From: Desulfobulbaceae bacterium
GTDB taxonomy: Bacteria; Desulfobacterota; Desulfobulbia; Desulfobulbales; Desulfocapsaceae
DNA length: 6,844 nucleotides
Assembly: GCA_027067035.1 (NCBI GenBank)
Contig: JAMOMO010000401.1
Span: 1 to 6,844, forward strand
Direction: 5' to 3'
Shown here: in pieces, positions 1-5,573 of the stretch
How positions within the stretch are numbered: the stretch's first letter is position 1
Layout: every line of letters begins with the position of its first letter
Translations under genes and position numbers: made by a program
Notes under the pieces: model-generated
What the model was told of the DNA's origin: nothing
What the model saw: only the letters and a program-made list of their open reading frames with translations
The model's database searches: none

Positions 1-101
1 GCAGCCACAACGGCAAAGCCATGTGGTGCACCATCAACGGCACACCGGATAGCTTCGTCATTTGTGGATCCTGTCAACTCGAGATGCAGTATATTTTTCA
101 T
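1..101 (-). CDS. birA: Biotin-[acetyl-CoA-carboxylase] ligase, N-terminal fragment (cut by window edge)
   Basis: Only the first 33 codons are present; the gene runs off the left edge. The translation begins MKNILHLELTGSTNDEA and continues to APHGFAVVAA. The STNDEA and GAPHG segments match the start of the catalytic domain of biotin-protein ligases, which make biotinyl-AMP and attach biotin to a lysine of carboxyl-carrier proteins in the cytoplasm. In E. coli BirA a helix-turn-helix domain precedes this point. Here an in-frame TGA at 159-161 lies only 20 codons upstream of the ATG, so there is no room for it, and the protein is inferred to be a ligase without repressor function. No Shine-Dalgarno sequence precedes the ATG: the terminator T-run of dsrD ends four bases before it. 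Purines (AAGGAAGG) occur at 141-148, on the far side of the hairpin. No convincing promoter of its own was found. A downstream TTG (codon 9) is a possible but less likely start. Confidence 0.82.
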   Translation of the reverse strand, partial: MKNILHLELTGSTNDEAIRCAVDGAPHGFAVVA

Positions 102-105
102 AGGC

Positions 106-142
106 AAAAAAAAAGGTACACACTCCAGTGGAGTTATGTACC
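106..142 (-). terminator. Intrinsic terminator after dsrD
   Basis: On the minus strand GGTACA (142-137) pairs with TGTACC (120-115). After a small internal loop (TA against G), ACTCC pairs with GGAGT around a 3-base loop. The right arm is followed directly by nine T (114-106). The hairpin starts 30 bases beyond the dsrD stop, as expected for the end of the dsr transcript. The T-run ends four bases before the birA ATG, so the element also separates birA from dsr transcription or lowers its expression. Confidence 0.85.
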
Positions 143-172
143 TTCCTTCAAAAACAATTCAAATGATAAGGC

Positions 173-418
173 CTAGTTTACACCCTCATCACCCTCTTCG
201 TCTTTGATACGATCAGGACGGGCATACATGGTGGTGGAACCAGAGGACCAGAACATAAGTTCTCCCTGTTTCACCAGATCGTTTGCCAGATTTTTGATCT
301 TACGTGGTTTTGACTCAGGATCGCATTTATAGAAATCCTTTACATACAGCTGTGGTTTCGGAGCCTTGGTGGCCTTCTCAATCATTGCTGCTTTGATCTC
401 GTCATCACTCATTCCCAT
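173..418 (-). CDS. dsrD: DsrD, activator of dissimilatory sulfite reductase
   Basis: This 81-residue protein matches the DsrD family, normally about 80 residues. DsrD has a winged-helix-like fold but is understood to act as an allosteric activator of DsrAB in the cytoplasm and not as a DNA-binding regulator. The diagnostic segment is WSSGSTTMY at residues 57-65; a basic stretch around residues 38-43 and an acidic tail (DEEGDEG, 73-79) are also visible. The ATG at 418 is chosen because AGGAG (431-427) lies eight bases upstream; the second ATG, two codons later, is too far from it. The stop is TAG. The gene lies 97 bases after the dsrB stop codon, separated from it by a terminator-like hairpin, so its expression is probably uncoupled in part from dsrAB. 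dsrN, which follows dsrD in many sulfate reducers, is not next; birA is. Confidence 0.95.
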   Translation of the reverse strand: MGMSDDEIKAAMIEKATKAPKPQLYVKDFYKCDPESKPRKIKNLANDLVKQGELMFWSSGSTTMYARPDRIKDEEGDEGVN

Positions 419-459
419 AACACATACTCCTATAGAAAAGTGTTATCAGGCAAGTGACC

Positions 460-500
460 AAAAAAACGCAGTTGGAGTACAAACAGTACCCCAACTGCGT
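460..500 (-). terminator. Terminator-like hairpin between dsrB and dsrD (possible attenuator)
   Basis: On the minus strand ACGCAGTTGG (466-475) and its exact complement CCAACTGCGT (491-500) form a 10-bp stem. Above one mismatch (476/490), GTAC pairs with GTAC (477-480 with 486-489), closing a 5-base loop. Seven T follow on the minus strand (466-460, the first one paired), while the plus strand has no T-run after the hairpin, so the element is oriented for dsr transcription. It begins 13 bases after the dsrB stop. Because dsrD lies immediately beyond it and no promoter is evident in 419-459, it is more likely a partial terminator or a 3'-end-stabilising element than a complete stop. Confidence 0.8.
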
Positions 501-513
501 AGTATCAGGTCAA

Positions 514-1641
514 TTACTTGACGTGGCTGGTGTACTTGAACTGAGTAGTAGTACGCCAGGTATCGTATGCCAGACGGTAATCGTCGACAGATTTGATGGT
601 GAAAGGAATTCCTGTTTTTTCAAAGAATTTCTCCCAGCCGATTCTCTCTGCCCACTCGCCGAGACGCTCATATTTCTTCGCATCGCCAGCATATACTTCC
701 AGGATATTCTTCACTGCTTCAACAGTCTCAGGCCAGCGTGGCGGAGTGTTTGGCAGGAATGGAATAACCAGCTTGGAAAATTTAGGAGCAGATTTGGAGT
801 TGGAAACCTTACCACCAACAAGAATGGCAATACCGTCACCTTCAGGATCGGCAAGTGGCATTGCAGGACACATGGTGTAACAGTTACCACAGAACATACA
901 ACGATCGTTGTTAACCTTAACAGTCTTGATCTCTTCGCCGTTTACAGTGGCTTTAGCTGGTTTTACAGCTCCAAGAGGACAGGCGGAGATAGCAAGCGGA
1001 AGCTCACACACACCGGTGATACGACTGTGATCGATCATTGGTGGCTTACGATGAACACCGAGGATGGCGATATCGGAAGCATGTACAGCACCACACATGT
1101 TCAGGCAGCAGGCAAGAGCAATACGAACCTGTGCAGGAAGCTTCATGGTAACAAAGTAATCAAACAGCTCATCCATTACTGCTTTAACAACACCGGAGGC
1201 GTCAGTTGCAGGAGTATGGCAATGAACCCAACCCTGGGTATGAACGATGTTTGTTACACCGGCTCCGGTTCCACCTACTGGGAACTTGTTGCCGCGTGAA
1301 GCAAGATCATCCAGCAGAGGCTGAACTTTATCTTTGGAATCTACCATGAACTCAACGTTATTTCTGGTTGTGAAACGCAGAAAACCATCACAATGTGCAT
1401 CAGCGATGTCACACATCTCGCGAATGAGCTCAATGGAAATCAGACGGGCAGCACCAACACGTACGGTCCAGCACTCGTCTCCAGACTCGGCTTTATGAAC
1501 AAGAACACCCGGCTGGGTGATCTCATGCCAGAGCCATTTCCCCTTGTTTTTAGCAATAACCGGGGGATGAAATTTTGAATAATGTGGGGGACCAATGTCT
1601 GTAATCCTGTCCGCCATGGGATTTTCGGGATCGTAACCCAT
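514..1641 (-). CDS. dsrB: Dissimilatory sulfite reductase, beta subunit
   Basis: DsrB pairs with DsrA in the cytoplasmic alpha2-beta2 siroheme enzyme that reduces sulfite, passing the sulfur to DsrC. The 375 residues are close to the usual length (about 380). Cysteines for the siroheme-coupled 4Fe-4S cluster are C141, C178, C179 and C183 (CCLNMC), with the family's C-x36-CC-x3-C spacing. The ferredoxin-like insert around 221-258 carries C221, C248, C251 and C254, assigned as ligands by analogy with DsrA, plus C258. TTRNN at 91-95 lies in the substrate and siroheme half-domain. In this family the beta-subunit siroheme is the catalytic one. The ATG at 1641 is supported by AAGGAGG (1656-1650), eight bases upstream; the family N-terminus is often a few residues longer. 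It follows dsrA by 56 bases. The antisense strand carries a long open frame, an effect of restricted codon choice. Confidence 0.98.
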   Translation of the reverse strand: MGYDPENPMADRITDIGPPHYSKFHPPVIAKNKGKWLWHEITQPGVLVHKAESGDECWTVRVGAARLISIELIREMCDIADAHCDGFLRFTTRNNVEFMVDSKDKVQPLLDDLASRGNKFPVGGTGAGVTNIVHTQGWVHCHTPATDASGVVKAVMDELFDYFVTMKLPAQVRIALACCLNMCGAVHASDIAILGVHRKPPMIDHSRITGVCELPLAISACPLGAVKPAKATVNGEEIKTVKVNNDRCMFCGNCYTMCPAMPLADPEGDGIAILVGGKVSNSKSAPKFSKLVIPFLPNTPPRWPETVEAVKNILEVYAGDAKKYERLGEWAERIGWEKFFEKTGIPFTIKSVDDYRLAYDTWRTTTQFKYTSHVK

Positions 1642-1666
1642 AATTATAACCTCCTTGAATATGTAC

Positions 1667-1688
1667 TCGGGTAAAACCTTCTACCCGA
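1667..1688 (-). other. Intercistronic hairpin between dsrA and dsrB
   Basis: TCGGGTA (1667-1673) is the exact complement of TACCCGA (1682-1688), giving a 7-bp stem with an 8-base loop in the 56-base gap between the two subunit genes. No T-run follows on the minus strand, so it is not a typical terminator. It starts 9 bases after the dsrA stop and lies 10 bases upstream of the dsrB ribosome binding site. It may protect or punctuate the dsrAB mRNA; that role is inferred. Confidence 0.5.
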
Positions 1689-1697
1689 TTAATGTTC

Positions 1698-2978
1698 TTA
1701 TGCTGCGTGGCGTTTACGGAACTCATCAACGTCGCGATCAAAACCACCTTCAACTTCCTCTTCTGCCCAGAAGACATAGGGATTTGAACGAGGCTCTCTG
1801 ACATGCTGCGGAATTGGCTCAAGACCCATAACCTTAATAAAGGTGGGCAGTCCAACACGCTGCATAGTCTCACCAACACGCTCACGGTTCTTACCAACTT
1901 CCATCCACCAGTCCCAGATGTTCTCGATTACATCGATAACATTCTCAAACTCGTTCTCAGCTGAAACTTCGATGAAAGGAATAATCAGGGTAGCAAACTG
2001 TGCACCATCAAGGATTGGAGCTTTAGCACCAACACAGATGGAAGCACCCTGCTGGGCACCTGGACGCAGTGCACGAGGCATAACATTGATACAATGCATA
2101 CAACGGGTACACTCTGAATTGTCGATTTTCAGCTCATCACCTTCCATCCACATACACTCGGTGGGGCAGAGATCGATAACTTCTTTCTGGATATCAAATG
2201 CACCCCAGTCTCTTCCTGCGTGAGCACCACCACCGGAAACGATGTTTCCAGCAACATACTCTTTCACTGCAGCCTGATCGATGCGGATGTCATCTCTCCA
2301 GGTACCGATAACAGCAAAATCGGAACGGGCAAGAGCGGCAACACAGTCGTTAGGACAACCGGAGAATTTGAACTTGAATTTGTAAGGGAAAGCAGGACGA
2401 TGAATCTCATCCTGATAATGCATTGTCAGATGATGACATGCTTCCTCTGTATCATAGCAGGACCACTCACAGCGAGACTGTCCGAGACAGTTCGCGGGGG
2501 TACGAAGGTTGGATCCTGAACCACCAAGATCCTGTCCCATCTCATGGGTCAGATCCCAGAAGAAAGGCTCAAGAGCCTCGGTACGACAACCAAGCAATAC
2601 GATATCACCTGTGGAACCATGCATGTTGGTCATTCCAGAACCATGCTTCTCCCAGAGATCCATGAGCTGACGAAGATTCTCTGTGGAATAGTACTTGGAT
2701 GCTGGCTGATTTACACGTACGGTATGGAAGTGCTCAACGCCTGGAAACCGATCAGGAACGTCTGAATAACGACCAACAATACCACCACCGTATCCGAAAA
2801 CACCAACGATTCCGCCATGTTTCCAATGGGTGATTTTATCTCTGAAAGACAGTTCGAGCTGACCAAGAATATCCCAACAATCCGGATTTTTCTCAGCCTG
2901 GCGCTTAATGTCGGTAACGAAGCTTGGCCATGGGCCTTTCTCGAGCTCGTCCAACAGGGGTGTATCATGCTTTGCCAT
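1698..2978 (-). CDS. dsrA: Dissimilatory sulfite reductase, alpha subunit
   Basis: DsrA is the alpha subunit of siroheme-containing dissimilatory sulfite reductase. The 426 residues match the family length. Ligands for the siroheme-coupled 4Fe-4S cluster are C164, C170, C208 and C212 (C-x5-C-x37-C-x3-C). The inserted ferredoxin domain supplies C271, C290, C293 and C296 (CPTEC at 271-275, then CTRCMHC at 290-296). Both spacings are those of characterised DsrA proteins, and no cluster residue is missing. The N-terminal segment KHGGIVGVFGYGGGIVGRYSD (54-74) is typical of DsrA. The ATG at 2978 has AAGGAGG (2992-2986) seven bases upstream. It is the first gene of the dsr operon, behind a 279-base control region. 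Partners DsrC, DsrMKJOP, Sat and AprAB are not in this window. The presence of dsrD suggests the reductive type, but disproportionating bacteria carry the same set. Confidence 0.98.
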   Translation of the reverse strand: MAKHDTPLLDELEKGPWPSFVTDIKRQAEKNPDCWDILGQLELSFRDKITHWKHGGIVGVFGYGGGIVGRYSDVPDRFPGVEHFHTVRVNQPASKYYSTENLRQLMDLWEKHGSGMTNMHGSTGDIVLLGCRTEALEPFFWDLTHEMGQDLGGSGSNLRTPANCLGQSRCEWSCYDTEEACHHLTMHYQDEIHRPAFPYKFKFKFSGCPNDCVAALARSDFAVIGTWRDDIRIDQAAVKEYVAGNIVSGGGAHAGRDWGAFDIQKEVIDLCPTECMWMEGDELKIDNSECTRCMHCINVMPRALRPGAQQGASICVGAKAPILDGAQFATLIIPFIEVSAENEFENVIDVIENIWDWWMEVGKNRERVGETMQRVGLPTFIKVMGLEPIPQHVREPRSNPYVFWAEEEVEGGFDRDVDEFRKRHAA

Positions 2979-3023
2979 GAATTTTCCTCCTTAAAATTAC
3001 TGTTATACTTCAACCTTTACCAG

Positions 3024-3052
3024 AATATACATATCAAAAGCGATTGCTTCAA
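3024..3052 (-). promoter_or_regulatory. Candidate proximal dsr promoter (P2)
   Basis: On the minus strand TTGAAG (3052-3047) is followed after 17 bases by TATATT (3029-3024). This matches the sigma70 consensus at four of six and five of six positions with ideal spacing. The start site would be near 3017, leaving a leader of about 39 bases before dsrA. The surroundings are AT-rich, so a chance match is possible. Confidence 0.42.
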
Positions 3053-3143
3053 AACTGACAGTCGGAAAAGAAACCGTTCGTCCTGCTGCCAGATTTAGTA
3101 CCATCACTGATGATAAAAACAGCAGACTATGAAACCTACACTA

Positions 3144-3159
3144 TTGAATAGTCATTCAG
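3144..3159. promoter_or_regulatory. Inverted-repeat site, copy 2, at the start of the P1 transcript
   Basis: The plus strand reads TTGAATAGTCATTCAG: TGAAT and ATTCA are exact complements separated by four bases. It shares the TGAAT-N4-ATTCAG pattern with copy 1, 79 bases away centre to centre, while the 4-base centres differ. With the P1 start estimated at 3159 it covers the first transcribed bases, a position suited to a repressor. No T-run follows it in the direction of dsr transcription, so it is not a terminator. The 5-4-5 layout suits a dimeric regulator of the Crp/Fnr kind, but no named consensus fits. Confidence 0.5.
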
Positions 3160-3165
3160 CGTGGG

Positions 3166-3194
3166 AGAATATCTCTGAACCGGATATTTGTCAA
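3166..3194 (-). promoter_or_regulatory. Probable distal dsr promoter (P1), sigma70 type
   Basis: On the minus strand a perfect TTGACA (3194-3189) is followed after exactly 17 bases by TATTCT (3171-3166; four of six consensus bases). The predicted start is near 3159, giving a dsrA leader of about 181 bases. The -35 lies inside the small palindrome TTGTTGACAA. Copies of an inverted repeat lie upstream (3223-3238) and at the predicted start (3144-3159). Within the leader a short palindrome (CATCA-C-TGATG, 3102-3112) and AAGC-AATC-GCTT (3038-3049) are visible; no known riboswitch was recognised. Confidence 0.68.
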
Positions 3195-3222
3195 CAAAAA
3201 ACGAAACAGAGAGAATGGAAAA

Positions 3223-3238
3223 CTGAATGATTATTCAG
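3223..3238. promoter_or_regulatory. Inverted-repeat site, copy 1, upstream of P1 (or weak pgi terminator)
   Basis: CTGAAT-GATT-ATTCAG is a perfect 6-4-6 inverted repeat, centred about 71.5 bases upstream of the predicted P1 start, a distance used by class I activators of the Crp family. It lies 19 bases beyond the pgi stop and is followed on the minus strand by four T (3222-3219), so it could instead be a weak, AT-rich pgi terminator. The second copy at P1, which has no T-run, favours a protein-binding site. Confidence 0.5.
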
Positions 3239-3257
3239 CTCATATCTGCCAGAAGCC

Positions 3258-4853
3258 CTACTTTAATCCCGCGGCGGTCATGAAATCCCCTTCCAGGGTC
3301 TCAGTCGACTCTTTTTCTTTCATCAGAGACAGAAAGCGTGTCGACAGGAGCTTGCCCAGCTGCACTCCTTCCTGGTCAAAAGAATTTATATTCCAGCAGA
3401 AGCCCTGAAAGACGATTTTGGCCTCATACAGCGCCAGCAGTGCACCCATGGCGGCCGGTGTCAGCTGCTCAGCAATGAGCAGAAGGCTGACCCGGTTCCC
3501 ATCAAAGTTCCTGTTAGGGTTGGAATCTTTTTTCCCGGTGGCCAGAGCCACCGACTGTGCCAGCAGATTTGCCAGCAGTTTCTGCTGTGAAGTACTGCCG
3601 TCCACCACCATATCGCCATGACGCTGACAGTTTCTGAAGCCGATGAATTCCACGGCAACATCTTCGGTTCCCTGGTGCAGGAGCTGGTAAAAGGCATGCT
3701 GCCCGTTGGTCCCCGGCTCTCCCCAGACAACAGGACCGGATCGTAACTGCACCCGGCCTGAGTTTCTCTGCACACTCTTTCCATTGGATTCCATATCACA
3801 CTGCTGCAGATGGGCCGGAAAGCGGTGAAGGGCTTGACTGTACGGCAACACGGCAACTGTCCCCATTCGCAGAAAATTATGATTCCACACCCCGAGCAGA
3901 GCAAGCAGAAGGGGCAGGTTTTCGCGAATATCCCTGCCCGTGGCAGCCATATCCATCCGGGCCGCCCCTTCAAGGAATTCAAGCAGCTGCTCATAACCAA
4001 GGGCAAAACCGAGCATAACCGCACCCACCATGGAAGTGGAGCTGAATCGTCCCCCGATATAATCAAACAAATAAAAGGAACAGAGATACCGATCCGGGTT
4101 ATCCATCGGACTTGAAACCCCTGTCACCGCCACACAGTGCCTGGCCGGATCCAGTCCGTTTTTCAAAAGAGCGGCACGTACAATGCTTTCGTTGGTGAGC
4201 GTTTCAAGGGTGGAACCGCTTTTGGACACCACCAGAACCAGGGCCCTTGCCAGGTCAATCTTTTCAAGAACTGCCGTGGAATCGTCCGGATCAACATTCG
4301 AAAGAAAGAAGACTTCCCGGCCAGGAACAGCATAGGACTTCAGGGCCTCATAAATTGACCTCGGTCCGAGATCGGAGCCGCCTATGCCAATCTGCACCAG
4401 GCTCGTAAACCGCTCCCCCTGCTCATTGCAGATACTGCCATTCTCAAGCTCCGCCAGAAATGCCTTCAGCTTTGCAAGTTCTGCCTTTGCCTCTTCAGTG
4501 GCATCCTTATTGGCAGGATTCCCTGCAAACAGATCCCGGCAGGCGGTGTGGAGCACCTGACGTTCCTCGGAAGGATAGCCCTCAATCCTGTTCATGACAG
4601 CTCCCGCCCGCATCTGCTCAAACTGCCCGACCAGATCACATTCATCGGCCAGAGACTGCAGGGCATCAAGCACTTCACCACTCACCCGCTGACAGGGATA
4701 GAGAAGATCAAACATGGGGCCCCTGCACACATAGCCTTTCAGGCGGCCTGTATTCAGAGCCCCCTCTTCTGTCAGGTCATATGCGTCCGAGGACAATTTT
4801 TCCAGATCATCAAAGGCCTTGCATTCAAGTATGGATTTCCATTCAGCTGCCAT
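3258..4853 (-). CDS. pgi: Glucose-6-phosphate isomerase
   Basis: This cytoplasmic enzyme interconverts glucose 6-phosphate and fructose 6-phosphate in glycolysis and gluconeogenesis. The 531 residues are in the usual range. Recognisable segments in order are GIGGSDLGP (156-164), the phosphate-binding SKSGSTLET (210-218), GGRFS (267-271), MESNGK (354-359), GEPGTNGQHAFYQ (378-390) and SFDQEGVQLGK (491-501). The catalytic residues known for the family are present: R269, E355, H386 and K501. Position 498 is Q where many homologues have E. The ATG at 4853 lies 9 bases after the rpe stop, with AGGGG (4862-4858) as a short-spaced ribosome binding site that starts in the last base of that stop codon, so translation is probably coupled. 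The gene ends the dprA-rpe-pgi run; the only terminator candidate behind it is the weak inverted repeat at 3223-3238. Confidence 0.97.
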   Translation of the reverse strand: MAAEWKSILECKAFDDLEKLSSDAYDLTEEGALNTGRLKGYVCRGPMFDLLYPCQRVSGEVLDALQSLADECDLVGQFEQMRAGAVMNRIEGYPSEERQVLHTACRDLFAGNPANKDATEEAKAELAKLKAFLAELENGSICNEQGERFTSLVQIGIGGSDLGPRSIYEALKSYAVPGREVFFLSNVDPDDSTAVLEKIDLARALVLVVSKSGSTLETLTNESIVRAALLKNGLDPARHCVAVTGVSSPMDNPDRYLCSFYLFDYIGGRFSSTSMVGAVMLGFALGYEQLLEFLEGAARMDMAATGRDIRENLPLLLALLGVWNHNFLRMGTVAVLPYSQALHRFPAHLQQCDMESNGKSVQRNSGRVQLRSGPVVWGEPGTNGQHAFYQLLHQGTEDVAVEFIGFRNCQRHGDMVVDGSTSQQKLLANLLAQSVALATGKKDSNPNRNFDGNRVSLLLIAEQLTPAAMGALLALYEAKIVFQGFCWNINSFDQEGVQLGKLLSTRFLSLMKEKESTETLEGDFMTAAGLK

Positions 4854-4862
4854 GCGTCCCCT

Positions 4863-5543
4863 TTATCCCCGTTTTGCCTTCCCCTGCTCTGCCAGCCGGC
4901 GCATTTCCGCTATCACCGGCGCATACTCATCACAACCATAAATGGCGGAACCCGCCACAAAGATATTGGCCCCGGCCTCTGCCACCCGTTCTATTGTAGC
5001 AGGGCTGATACCCCCGTCAATTTCAATGCCGACATCAAGGCCAAGACTGTCAATTCTCTTTTTCAGGCTGTCTGTTTTGGCAAGGGTTGACTCTATGAAC
5101 GACTGTCCGCCAAAACCCGGATTGACGCTCATCAGCATCACCAGGTCAAGATCTTCGAGGATATAGTCGAGGCTTGACAGCGGCGTTGCAGGGTTGAGCA
5201 CGGCACCCGCCTTTTTCCCAAGCTCCCTGATCCTGGAGATTGTCCTGTGCAGATGGGTGCAGGCCTCAACATGAACGGTGATCCAGTCGGCTCCCGCTGC
5301 AGCAAATGCATCGACATAGCTGTCCGCGTCGGTGATCATCAGATGGACATCAAGGATCTTCCCGGTTGCAGCCCGCGCCGCCTTCACCACCAGGGGGCCG
5401 ATGGTAATATTGGGAACAAAATGACCATCCATGACATCGATATGAATAATCTCCGCACCAGCCTGATCAACGGCTGCTATTTCTTCACCGAGACGAGTGA
5501 AATCAGCGGATAAAATTGATGGGGCAAATTGAATATCAAGCAT
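4863..5543 (-). CDS. rpe: Ribulose-phosphate 3-epimerase
   Basis: The enzyme interconverts ribulose 5-phosphate and xylulose 5-phosphate in the pentose phosphate pathway. The 226 residues form a complete TIM barrel of normal length. Conserved segments are APSILSADF (7-15), HIDVMDGHFVPN (34-45), DVHLMI (65-70), VNPGFGGQSF (140-149), EIDGGI (174-179) and AGSAIYG (197-203). Expected metal and catalytic residues are H34, D36, H67 and D176, with D36 and D176 as the acid-base pair by family knowledge. The ATG at 5543 is preceded by AGAGGAA (5557-5551) at seven bases. It starts 30 bases after the dprA stop and ends 9 bases before pgi. With pgi it supplies sugar-phosphate interconversion, and the tight spacing suggests one transcript. 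Confidence 0.97.
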   Translation of the reverse strand: MLDIQFAPSILSADFTRLGEEIAAVDQAGAEIIHIDVMDGHFVPNITIGPLVVKAARAATGKILDVHLMITDADSYVDAFAAAGADWITVHVEACTHLHRTISRIRELGKKAGAVLNPATPLSSLDYILEDLDLVMLMSVNPGFGGQSFIESTLAKTDSLKKRIDSLGLDVGIEIDGGISPATIERVAEAGANIFVAGSAIYGCDEYAPVIAEMRRLAEQGKAKRG

Positions 5544-5573
5544 ATAATAATTCCTCTGTGTAAGCTGTTTCCG

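Noticed and set aside
419..459. A dsrD-specific promoter between the hairpin and dsrD
   Set aside because: TTGCCT and TATAGG are only 13 bases apart, and no other hexamer pair with 16-18 base spacing gave an acceptable match.
454..1299. Plus-strand open frame of 281 codons
   Set aside because: It lies antisense to dsrB, shows no recognisable protein motif and begins inside a terminator hairpin; it follows from the codon bias of dsrB.
3188..3197. TTGTTGACAA as a Rex operator
   Set aside because: The arms are only four bases with a 2-base centre and do not match TTGTGAA-N4-TTCACAA; the palindrome is explained by the -35 hexamer.
3258..4853. Q498 in the second phosphoglucose isomerase signature as a sign of an inactive enzyme
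   Set aside because: The position tolerates Q in this family as I know it, and all four catalytic residues (R269, E355, H386, K501) are present.
4548..5090. Plus-strand open frame of 180 codons
   Set aside because: It is antisense to the pgi-rpe junction, spanning parts of two well-supported genes, with no motif or ribosome binding site.
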